From NIC37A-2 sp050289625 (GTDB lineage Bacteria; Myxococcota_A; Polyangia; Polyangiales; Polyangiaceae): DNA of 11,802 nucleotides. Below are positions 5,737-11,704 of the stretch, piece by piece (the first letter of the stretch is position 1; each line of letters opens with the position of its first letter). The stretch is from positions 1 to 11,802 of the forward strand of contig JBNKGC010000184.1 of assembly GCA_050289625.1 (NCBI GenBank). The letters are read 5' to 3'. The notes beneath the pieces were generated by a model. That model had not been told where the DNA came from and ran no database searches. It worked only from the letters and a program-made list of their open reading frames with translations. Made by a program: the position numbers and the translations under genes.

Positions 5737-7758
5737 TCAGCTGCCCGCGGAAGATTCTCGAGGGCGGCCGGTCGTGAGTTTCGAGAGGAGGTCCTGCAAC
5801 TCGTTTCGGCGAAAGGGCTTGCGCAAAAATGCGATCGGCCCGAGCGACTGTGCAGCAGACACCGTCTGGCTTTCTTCGTGTCCGCTCATCAAGATCACCG
5901 GAACGTCGACGTTGTGCTCACGCAGCAATGAAACGGCCTCGATGCCGCTCATTCTGGGCATGGACAGATCGATCACCAACGCGGCGAAACTCTGGGGGGA
6001 CTGCTCGATCAACTCGACAGCAACCTGGCCATCGACTGCCTCTTGAACTTCGTACCCGAGCCCCCGAGCGAGCCTCGCGGTTAAGTCTCGCACCAGCGCT
6101 TCGTCATCACACACGAGTAGGGTACCCGCGGCATTCGGCCGCCCTGCCAACTCCGACGACTTCTCTGCTTCCGCGCGTTTGCCCGAAACGGGCAAGTACA
6201 CGCGAAAAGTCGTTCCCACCCCTTCCTCCGTGTCCACGCGAATCCCCCCGCCGTGCGCACGAACGATACCCAGCGTGGCAGCCAGTCCGAGGCCGCGACC
6301 AGTGAATTTCGTCGAGAAGAACGGATCGAAGATGCGCTTCACGACAGAAGGAGGCATCCCCCCTCCCGTGTCTCGTATCGAGAGCTCGACATACTCGTCC
6401 GGGGCCATCTCGTCGTTCCCGAGGAGACCATCGATGTCGTCGGAGGTCAGCCTGCGCTCACGGGTCGTGATTTCGATTCGCCCCTCCCTGTCTCCAATCG
6501 CTTCGGTAGCGTTGAGAAGTAGGTTCAAAACGACTTGCTGAACCTGAGTTCGGTCCGCCTCGACTGCCGGCGGCGTTTCGTCGACGCGCACGTCGACTTC
6601 GTTCTTCCTGCTGATGGATGGTGTCGCCAGCGCCAGGGTTTCCTCCAACAAGGCTTTTAGTTGCACGGGGGCTTTCGACAAGTCGGCCTTCCCGGAATAC
6701 ATGAGCATCTGGCGGCAAAGTTCCGCGGCGCGTCGGGCCGCCGTCAGTACCGACTCGAGCGCTGCGCCTCCGTCCGTCGCCGGCGGAAGCTCGTCGGCCG
6801 CGAGTTCCACGCCGGAAATGATCGCTGCCAGGAGGTTGTTGAAGTCGTGGGCGATACCTCCCGCCATGATGCCGAGTCCCTCCAGCTTCTGCTTATGGAG
6901 CACCTGAGCCTGGAGCGCAGCGCGTTCCCGCTCGATGCGCTTCCGCGAGGTAACGTCGCGAAACGTACATGCGACCTGTCCGGGGAGCGGCAAGAACACG
7001 AGTATCTCGAAGTGCTTGTCGAACACCCGCGAATATCCCTCGAACCGAGTGGGTATTCCCGTCTTTGCGACACGTCCGAAGATTTCGATCCACTGGCTTT
7101 CGAGGTCAGGCAGCACCGATTTGACTCGCTCACCCACCACGCGCCCTGCTTTGAGCCCAGTGATCTCCTCGAAGGCAGGATTGACGTCGAGGAACTCGTA
7201 ATCGATGGGAGTTCCTCCTTCATCGACGACGACGTCGTAGAACGCGTACCCGTCCAACATGCCGTTGAACAAAGCTCTGTACTTTGCTTCACTCTCCCGC
7301 AGCTCGACCTCCATCTCATGTTGTCGCGTCACGTCGCGCGCAATGCTGTAGACCTTCCGTTCTTCTGGCTTTGCAATCGCCGTCCACGACAACCACCGGT
7401 ATCGGCCCCCCTTTGTCCGATACCGGTTCTCGAAACGGGTGACGTCCTTCCCTTCAGTGAGGCGCCGCGCCGCTTCTCTCGTGGGCTCGACGTCGTCCGG
7501 GTGAACGAAGTCGAGGTAAGGTTTCAGCCTGAGCTCGGCAATCGCGTATCCGAGCACCCTTTCCCAGGCGGGGTTCAGCTCGAGGAATCGACCTTCGAAA
7601 TCTGCAACGCACACGAGGTCGAGCACCGACTCGAAAAGCTCCGACCGAGTTCGAAGCGCGCGCAACTCTGCTCGCAACGCCTCGACCTCCGCTCGCAACG
7701 CCTCGACTTCCCGAACGAGGGCATCGCGCGCCGAACCCAGGTCGCCTTTTTCCACCAT
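5737..7758 (-). CDS. Cytoplasmic hybrid histidine kinase: coiled coil-PAS-PAS-HisKA-HATPase-receiver
   Basis: The protein has 673 residues from ATG at 7758; no in-frame alternative start exists before the upstream stop at 7804-7806. An N-terminal heptad coiled coil (about 14-38) leads to PAS1 (about 40-145, with VHPDD typical of PAS_3) and PAS2 (about 157-272). The dimerisation domain carries the phospho-accepting His304 in GGIAHDFNNLL. The ATPase domain shows N-box Asn416 (NLLLNATEAI), G1 DTGGGM (463-468), F-box FDPFFSTK (477-484) and G2 GRGLGLA (488-494). The C-terminal receiver (about 545-660) has Asp551/Asp552, phospho-acceptor Asp597, Ser625 and Lys647, all intact. There is no signal peptide or membrane segment, so the input is cytoplasmic, possibly a ligand or redox state read by the PAS domains. 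No response regulator or phosphotransfer protein lies nearby; the kinase is an orphan whose receiver may act as sink, phosphorelay step or interaction site. Confidence 0.95.
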   Translation of the reverse strand: MVEKGDLGSARDALVREVEALRAEVEALRAELRALRTRSELFESVLDLVCVADFEGRFLELNPAWERVLGYAIAELRLKPYLDFVHPDDVEPTREAARRLTEGKDVTRFENRYRTKGGRYRWLSWTAIAKPEERKVYSIARDVTRQHEMEVELRESEAKYRALFNGMLDGYAFYDVVVDEGGTPIDYEFLDVNPAFEEITGLKAGRVVGERVKSVLPDLESQWIEIFGRVAKTGIPTRFEGYSRVFDKHFEILVFLPLPGQVACTFRDVTSRKRIERERAALQAQVLHKQKLEGLGIMAGGIAHDFNNLLAAIISGVELAADELPPATDGGAALESVLTAARRAAELCRQMLMYSGKADLSKAPVQLKALLEETLALATPSISRKNEVDVRVDETPPAVEADRTQVQQVVLNLLLNATEAIGDREGRIEITTRERRLTSDDIDGLLGNDEMAPDEYVELSIRDTGGGMPPSVVKRIFDPFFSTKFTGRGLGLAATLGIVRAHGGGIRVDTEEGVGTTFRVYLPVSGKRAEAEKSSELAGRPNAAGTLLVCDDEALVRDLTARLARGLGYEVQEAVDGQVAVELIEQSPQSFAALVIDLSMPRMSGIEAVSLLREHNVDVPVILMSGHEESQTVSAAQSLGPIAFLRKPFRRNELQDLLSKLTTGRPRESSAGS
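7670..7711 (-). repeat. Two tandem 21-bp units encoding coiled-coil heptads
   Basis: Two adjacent 21-bp units (7670-7690 and 7691-7711) differ at a single base and each encode seven residues of the type VEALRAE in the N-terminal coiled coil of the hybrid kinase. The near identity at DNA level points to a fairly recent in-frame duplication of one heptad, which would lengthen the coil by two turns. Confidence 0.85.
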
Positions 7759-8368
7759 GGGCTGGACCCCTTCTGCGAGCGCAAACCACCTGCGGTGACT
7801 GCTCTAAGCCATCACGCCACGCGTCGGCCGAGACCACACCGCCGGTATCTTAACGGACCAGGACGCCCGCCGATCTTGAGTCTTGGCTTCGTTTTCCCTG
7901 CGCTCCGGTGCTCAAGTACCCACGTACGTTCCGCTCCGGTGCTCGCGAAAGCCTCGCCAAAACTCAAGCTTGACGGGCGCGCTCGCCCATAATGTATCGG
8001 GGACGGCCGAGACCAACCTCGGGAGAGCGCTCATCGGAGATCCCGCTCTCACCTCCGCGACGCCACTCCTCACTCCATCTTCGTGGTTTCAGAAATTCGT
8101 CACCTTTCCATCCTAGCGCACATCGGCGGGTCTGGCCTTTCGCGAGGGGTTCATCCGAGCACTCCTTCTACCGGTGAGGGGTCTACCTTTCAGTCCGGGC
8201 AGTCATGACGGCTCCGTCCAGCTGATGCGTCCGCCCGCTAACTCGAGTCGCGGGTGCGCGAGAGTGCCCCCTCCAGACGGGCCACGGCACGCTTGACGTC
8301 GAGCCCGGCTCAACCGCGCTACGGTAGCCTGTTCGCGAACAGGATTCGTCCGGCGACGCAGGGCGGTG
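7759..8368. other. 610-bp intergenic region without a credible gene
   Basis: Neither strand holds a convincing ORF; the frames that stay open for 60-80 codons have no Shine-Dalgarno site and a composition of antisense type. The region must hold the promoter of the hybrid histidine kinase (near 7759-7900, minus strand), but I could not choose a -35/-10 pair. It contains two copies of the 13-mer CGCTCCGGTGCTC (7901-7913 and 7932-7944), a pair of inverted 7-mers CTTGAGT/ACTCAAG (7875-7881, 7962-7968) flanking them, and a perfect 16-bp palindrome at 8328-8343. No tRNA or other RNA gene was recognised. Confidence 0.5.
8328..8343. promoter_or_regulatory. Perfect 16-bp palindrome CCTGTTCGCGAACAGG
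   Basis: The sequence is its own reverse complement with no spacer. It begins 26 bases downstream of the methyltransferase stop codon on the minus strand. As RNA it would form an 8-bp stem with too small a loop, and no T run follows, so it is more likely a protein-binding site than a terminator. It contains GTTC and GAAC half-sites as many LexA-type operators do, but the target gene would be unclear here. Confidence 0.4.
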
Positions 8369-9748
8369 TTACTCGGAGCGCGGAAACCTGACGTCGGTCG
8401 ATTGCGACGCGGTCCTACCGAAACGCAAACCCATCCGGTCGAACGAGTTCGAGTTCTTGTGCATGACTAGTTGGTAGGTGAACGCGGACCCTTGCTCGCC
8501 GATGAGCGCCGACCAATGGAGGAAGAAAGACCACAGGCGAAACCACCGTTCGCCGTAAGCGGCAACGACTGCCTGTCGATTCGAGAGCCAGTGCTTCCGC
8601 CACGCTCGGAGGGTCAAGACGTAATGCGGGCTCATGTTCTCGACGTCGATGACCTCGAACCCACCATCCTCGGCGGCACGAATCATTCCCGACAGCGTGA
8701 GGCTGGCGTCGGCCCCGGGGAAGATGTGCCGGTTCATGAACAATCCCCAGATGAGATCCTCGGGCTGCAGGCGGGTGATTGAAGCGATGGGGTTTCTGGG
8801 GTTCTCCAACTTGCGGATGCCCGTCCACTGGAGGACGAAAAGGCCGCGGTCGGCGAGAAGCTCGTGAACCTTCTCGTAGTAACCGACGAGGTTCTTGATG
8901 CCGACGTGCTCCACCATCTCCAGCGAGACGATCTTGTCGAAATTCCCTCGCACCTGACGGTAGTCGCAGACTTTCACCTGCGCGCGATCCTTCACCCCGT
9001 AGTCCTCGATGCGAGCAGTCCCGAAGTCGACCTGCTCCTGAGCCAGGGTGACGCCCGTCGCTCGAACCCCGAACCGCTGCGCTGCTCGGGCGACGAATGT
9101 CCCCCAGCCGCAGCCGATGTCCAGGAGGGTTTCACCTTCCTGAAGCTGGAGCTTTTCGCAGCAGCGGTCGATCTTCGCGTACTGCGCTTGCTCCAAAGGC
9201 ACACTCGGGTGCTCGAACCAGGCCGCCGTGTAGACCATGGCTTCGCCCAGGCACCAGCCGAAGAAGTCGTTTCCGCGGTTGTAGTGTTCACCGACGATCC
9301 GACTGTCCTGCGATCGGGAGTGAATGAGCACCTCAGGGAGGAAGTTCGTGAAGGCCCACTTCACGTGACTTCCGGTGAGGCTGAAGGTCATCGTCTCGTT
9401 ACGGGTGTTGAAGAAGTCGTTCCACTTGCTCTCGGGGATGTCGACGCGCCCCTCGATGTACGCTTCGTAGACGTCGGAGATGGGGACCTTCCCGCTTTCC
9501 CACCGCCCGCGGAGGGATTCGTCTTCGAACACGAGGAAATCGGCCAGTTTCACACCGCGATCCGACTCCGACCGGGCAACATCCGACTCCGACCGGGCAA
9601 CATCCGACTCCGACCGGGCAACATCCGACTCCGACCGGGCAACATCCGACGCCGGCTCCGCAGCGCGTCGCGGCTCACTGTCCGGGCTGGTTTCGGAAAG
9701 GGGGAGAGGAAGCGGAAGGGCTGGGCTCGAAGCCGACGGTGACTGCAT
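8369..9748 (-). CDS. Cyclopropane-synthase-family SAM methyltransferase, resembling fungal sphingolipid C9-methyltransferases
   Basis: The frame is open to 10288, but residues before ATG at 9748 overlap the phoD remnant in another frame and are Arg/Ser-rich noise, so I start at 9748 (459 residues; weak ribosome site). Residues 1-63 are low complexity, including four SDVARSE repeats (34-61). The catalytic domain begins near EHYNRGNDFFGW (154-165), followed by SAM motif LDIGCGWGTF (209-218) and EMVEHVG (277-283). It transfers methyl or methylene groups from S-adenosylmethionine to a lipid double bond. The stretch DLIWGLFMNRHIFPGADAS (331-349) and the ending WFRLWSFFLHWSALIGEQGSAF match, as I remember them, fungal sphingoid-base C9-methyltransferases better than bacterial Cfa. 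Where Cfa has LLHTIG this protein has VLQWTG (Gln307), and the C-terminal Cys of Cfa is Ser here. Unlike the fungal enzymes it has no N-terminal membrane helices. Substrate is inferred, not shown. Confidence 0.85.
   Translation of the reverse strand: MQSPSASSPALPLPLPLSETSPDSEPRRAAEPASDVARSESDVARSESDVARSESDVARSESDRGVKLADFLVFEDESLRGRWESGKVPISDVYEAYIEGRVDIPESKWNDFFNTRNETMTFSLTGSHVKWAFTNFLPEVLIHSRSQDSRIVGEHYNRGNDFFGWCLGEAMVYTAAWFEHPSVPLEQAQYAKIDRCCEKLQLQEGETLLDIGCGWGTFVARAAQRFGVRATGVTLAQEQVDFGTARIEDYGVKDRAQVKVCDYRQVRGNFDKIVSLEMVEHVGIKNLVGYYEKVHELLADRGLFVLQWTGIRKLENPRNPIASITRLQPEDLIWGLFMNRHIFPGADASLTLSGMIRAAEDGGFEVIDVENMSPHYVLTLRAWRKHWLSNRQAVVAAYGERWFRLWSFFLHWSALIGEQGSAFTYQLVMHKNSNSFDRMGLRFGRTASQSTDVRFPRSE
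9561..9644 (-). repeat. Four perfect 21-bp tandem repeats in the methyltransferase N-terminus
   Basis: Four identical 21-bp units occupy 9561-9581, 9582-9602, 9603-9623 and 9624-9644, and six more bases of a fifth unit follow (9645-9650). Each unit encodes the heptapeptide SDVARSE. Because the copies are identical even at synonymous positions, the array is young or kept uniform by recombination. The unit is seven codons, so copy-number changes keep the frame. Confidence 0.97.
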
Positions 9749-9762
9749 GAGAATGGCCCACG

Positions 9763-10043
9763 TTAGGCAGAATACCTGTCGAGAAGCGAGCCTCCCTCGG
9801 CACAAAACACGACGCGGGGACCGAAGGTGTCGTCGAGCTCCTTGGCACCGTAGCTCGATGCATGGAGAGGACCAGCAACGAACTCCCAAAAGCCGTCGAA
9901 GTCCTGAAAGCGCGCCTGCGCCGGATCGTAGTAGTGAGCGGCTGCATAGTGCACGTCCCCGGTGAGCCACGCCAGAGCCACGCCACGTTCCGAATGCGAT
10001 TTTTCTTGATGAAGCGGAGCAAACGCATGGGCCCAAGCGGGAT
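9763..10043 (-). pseudogene. phoD: Remnant of a phoD-type alkaline phosphatase gene, 5'-truncated and frameshifted
   Basis: Two minus-strand frames carry consecutive parts of one protein. The first reads IPLGPMRLLRFIKKNRIRN then VAWL (to about 9980); the second continues TGDVHYAAAHYYDPAQ and DFDGFWEFVAGPLHASSYG and stops at 9763. Together they match the C-terminal end of PhoD-family phosphodiesterases/alkaline phosphatases, where WLTxDVHYAAAHYYDP holds metal-binding residues (Asp and His of DVHY). The frames are split by a tandem duplication of 11 bp (9964-9974 and 9975-9985); deleting one copy restores NVAWLTGDVHY exactly. The first 300 or more residues of a normal PhoD, including the signal peptide and other metal ligands, are absent upstream, where a TGA interrupts the frame. 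The gene is therefore dead. Its stop lies 15 bp before the methyltransferase start, so the two were once adjacent in the same direction. Confidence 0.85.
9964..9985 (-). repeat. 11-bp tandem duplication that frameshifts the phoD remnant
   Basis: GAGCCACGCCA occurs twice in direct succession on the plus strand. On the coding strand this repeats TGGCGTGGCTC. Eleven bases are not a multiple of three, so the duplication shifts the reading frame between VAWL and TGDVHY. Confidence 0.97.
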
Positions 10044-10126
10044 TCACCTCTCTTGAACCTCGCGGGTCGAGCGGCGAGAGATCGGTCGGCGTCGTCCCGT
10101 TTCACGGACCCCGCAGTCCTCCTGAA

Positions 10127-10178
10127 GTATGCGCACGGAATCGGCACGTTGCGAGCCGACGGGGAGTCGTGCGCATAC
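10127..10178. promoter_or_regulatory. Long inverted repeat upstream of the thiamine-binding-type gene
   Basis: Perfect 11-bp arms GTATGCGCACG (10127-10137) and CGTGCGCATAC (10168-10178) are separated by 30 bases, within which a second stem TCGGC/GCCGA (10141-10145, 10155-10159) can form. It ends 75 bp before the start codon at 10254. It could be an RNA structure in the leader or a two-site operator. It does not match the thiamine pyrophosphate riboswitch consensus as I know it. The remainder of the gap 10044-10253 shows no gene. Confidence 0.5.
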
Positions 10179-10240
10179 CGATGATCACCCTCGAGCCCCC
10201 AATGCAAGTGGTGTAGGTCCTGCGCTACCCTTGGAAAAGA

Positions 10241-10250
10241 GGAGGAGGGA
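10241..10250 (+). promoter_or_regulatory. Ribosome binding site of the thiamine-binding-type gene
   Basis: GGAGGAGGGA lies three bases before ATG at 10254, a very strong Shine-Dalgarno stretch that settles the start of this short gene. Confidence 0.8.
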
Positions 10251-10253
10251 ACC

Positions 10254-10556
10254 ATGCGAACCATCGCTGAACTCACCGTCACACCCATGGGGGTGGGGCC
10301 GGGAATTTCCAGCTACGTCGCGGAAGTCGAGCGCGTGCTTCAGCAATCCGGGCTCAAGACGCAGCTTCACGCCTGCGGCACCAACGTCGAAGGCGAGCTC
10401 GAAGACGTCCTCCGGGCCGTCCGGGAGTGCCACGAGGCGATGCACACCCAGGGCGCGCCCCGCGTGAGCACCACCATTTCGATCGGAACACGGACCGATC
10501 ACGAGGACTCCCTGGACACGAGGGTGCACAGCGTCGAAGCGAAAATGCACAGCTGA
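10254..10556 (+). CDS. MTH1187/DUF77-type thiamine-binding protein
   Basis: This encodes 100 residues, the usual length of the family. The N-terminal strand IAELTVTPMGVGPGISSYVA is typical: the conserved MG-x-G-x-S-x-Y-V segment opens the first beta-alpha unit. The central HACGTNVEGELEDVLRAVRECHEAM and the late PRVSTTISIGTRTDH complete the ferredoxin-like fold. Family members form small oligomers and bind thiamine or a related compound; some lie beside thiamine uptake genes. Here no thiamine gene is in view. It has no signal peptide and is probably cytoplasmic. It is the only intact plus-strand gene, preceded by a strong ribosome site and a long inverted repeat, and it converges on the WYL regulator gene 126 bp away. 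Binding specificity rests on family knowledge only. Confidence 0.88.
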   Translation: MRTIAELTVTPMGVGPGISSYVAEVERVLQQSGLKTQLHACGTNVEGELEDVLRAVRECHEAMHTQGAPRVSTTISIGTRTDHEDSLDTRVHSVEAKMHS

Positions 10557-10650
10557 CCACCCTGCGGCTCGGATCCCGTGCGACACGAGGGCCCCGTCGG
10601 GGGCGCACACGGGGCGTCATGGATCAGGGAAACAAGGAACAGGGTCCGCT

Positions 10651-10687
10651 CGTGAGGTGCCACGATTTTCGGGCGCGGCGCCTCACG
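10651..10687. terminator. Hairpin between convergent genes, possible terminator
   Basis: Arms CGTGAGGTGCC (10651-10661) and GGCGCCTCACG (10677-10687) pair over 11 bp with one G-T pair and a 15-base loop. The right arm covers the stop codon of the WYL regulator gene (10683-10685). It lies about 95 bases after the thiamine-binding-type gene. No T run follows on the plus strand, so termination is only suggested. A smaller GC-rich stem lies at 10591-10604. Confidence 0.35.
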
Positions 10688-11363
10688 TCGCGCTCATCAC
10701 GCGGATGTAGTCGTCGAGGGTCACTGGCGGGCAGAGTTCGAAGGTGTCGCGTGCAAGGCGCACGCGCGCCATCCGGTCGAGGCGAAAGTTGCGAAATTCT
10801 TCGCGAAGCTCGCAGTAGGCCCCGAGAGTCCAACTCTGCCCCCAAAAGAACAGGCCCAAGGGGCGCACGGTTCGACGGGTCGCGGCGTCCTTTCGGTCTC
10901 GGTATTCGAAGCCAAGAGTACGCCGCTCGTCAATCGCTCGACGACAGACCCTCTGGAGCTTGCGCTCGGCGTCGGTCACTCGAAATGAAAAGGCGAACAG
11001 CGCCGTCGATGCCAGGCGCTCTCGCTCCTCGAGCGGCAGCACCGAGTCGACCTTCTCGATGATGCTGCGAGCCGAGCCGCGAAGGTCACGATCTCCCCAT
11101 TGCTGCACCATGCGCATGCCGAGCATCAGGGCGTCGATTTCCTCGCGAGTGAACATGAGCGCTGGCATCTCGAAGCCGCTGCCCATTCGGTAGCCGACGC
11201 CCGCCTCTCCCTCGATTGGAACGCCATTCGCGATGAGGTCGCGCACGTCACGATAGACGGTACGCTCGCTGACTTCGAGTCGCTCGGACAGCTGCGCCGC
11301 CGTCGTGACTCGCCGACGGCGCAGCACTTGAACGATCCGAAAAAGACGATCTGCTCGACGCAT
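10683..11363 (-). CDS. HTH-WYL domain transcriptional regulator (YafY type)
   Basis: Starting at ATG 11363 the protein has 226 residues, within the usual size for this family; the open frame upstream to 11504 adds only unrelated residues. Residues 1-60 form a DeoR/HTH_11-type winged helix: MRRADRLFRIVQVL, then TAAQLSERLEVSERTVYRDVRDL (recognition helix about 30-43) and the wing GVPIEGEAGVGYRM. A helical linker follows, and the WYL-type ligand-sensing domain covers about 135-210 with FEYRDR, RPLGLFFWGQSWTLGAYCELREEFRNFRLDRM interrupted only by the usual variation. The signature W-Y-L triplet reads Trp178-Thr179-Leu180 here. WYL domains bind nucleic acids or small nucleotide-like ligands and switch DNA binding. 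The target is unknown. The ribosome site is weak. A long inverted repeat lies 86-163 bp upstream of its start and could be an operator. Confidence 0.92.
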   Translation of the reverse strand: MRRADRLFRIVQVLRRRRVTTAAQLSERLEVSERTVYRDVRDLIANGVPIEGEAGVGYRMGSGFEMPALMFTREEIDALMLGMRMVQQWGDRDLRGSARSIIEKVDSVLPLEERERLASTALFAFSFRVTDAERKLQRVCRRAIDERRTLGFEYRDRKDAATRRTVRPLGLFFWGQSWTLGAYCELREEFRNFRLDRMARVRLARDTFELCPPVTLDDYIRVMSAT

Positions 11364-11448
11364 GTGATCATCACGAGCATCGCTTGCGACGCTACAGCGA
11401 GCTAGCCCTGATGTGACTTTGTCGTCGTCGATCTGAGCCCAAGAAAAA

Positions 11449-11526
11449 ACTGGAAATCGCACTTTTGTTCGTGTTTGTCTTGTTGTGACCAAACACCAAG
11501 ACATCGAACGAAAGGCAACTTCCAGT
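11449..11526. repeat. Long imperfect inverted repeat in AT-rich DNA
   Basis: The left arm (11449-11482) begins ACTGGAA and ends TGTCTTG; the reverse complement of the right arm (11497-11526) begins and ends the same way. The arms agree at about 26 of 30 aligned positions, with a 1-base and a 3-base indel, around a 14-base loop. Local base composition is much more AT-rich than the neighbouring genes. The position next to transposase-like fragments suggests a mobile-element end; an operator for the WYL gene is the alternative. Confidence 0.65.
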
Positions 11527-11617
11527 GAGGATAGGAAAGCGCGGGTTTGCGGCTCGGATCAAGGGGGAACTGTCATTCAGCTTCGGAGAGGACCGGCTCA
11601 CCAGCTACGCAGGACTA
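11525..11617 (+). pseudogene. Possible N-terminal fragment of an IS1380-type transposase
   Basis: From a GTG at 11525 the frame reads a basic start, then IKGELSFSFGEDRLTSYAGL. The F-x-x-x-x-LTSYAGL pattern resembles the beginning of IS1380-family transposases, which open with a short strand and a TSxxGL motif. The similarity then ends and the frame turns into Arg-rich sequence. Only about 31 codons support this, so the assignment is tentative; a chance match is possible. Confidence 0.35.
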
Positions 11618-11699
11618 CGGCCGCGTCGAATTCACGATGAAGAAGGTCTGGCGCGATGGCACCCGCGCCATCGTCGTCCAGCCCCTCGAGCTCTTCGCA
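11613..11699 (+). pseudogene. Fragment resembling an IS91-type transposase
   Basis: In a different plus frame, 29 codons read DYGRVEFTMKKVWRDGTRA followed by IVVQPLELFA. This pattern (basic strand, WRDGT, then a PLEL helix) occurs near the C-terminus of IS91-family transposases, where it is normally followed by a Pro-rich segment and RYHGV. That continuation is missing; the sequence diverges at 11700. Upstream the frame is closed by TAG at 11532. It is a short scar and cannot encode an active enzyme. Confidence 0.5.
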
Positions 11700-11704
11700 C
11701 CATG

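Noticed and set aside
6661..7992. 443-codon plus-strand ORF opposite the hybrid histidine kinase
   Set aside because: It is antisense to a fully convincing kinase gene, has no recognisable motif and no ribosome site. Similar antisense frames at 3350-4336 and 1869-2774 were rejected for the same reason.
8328..8343. LexA/SOS box
   Set aside because: Half-sites GTTC/GAAC are suggestive, but the position behind a stop codon and far from a start, and no confident lineage consensus, do not justify the call.
9561..9644. CRISPR-like array
   Set aside because: The four 21-bp units are directly joined without spacers and lie in frame within a coding sequence; this is a protein-coding tandem repeat.
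10044..10253. Thiamine pyrophosphate riboswitch upstream of the thiamine-binding-type gene
   Set aside because: The conserved CTGAGA and related core segments are absent; only an inverted repeat is present.
9749..10288. 180-residue N-terminal extension of the methyltransferase in the same open frame
   Set aside because: It overlaps the phoD remnant in another frame, is rich in Arg, Ser and Cys, and shows no similarity to the family. The open frame is a by-product of high GC.
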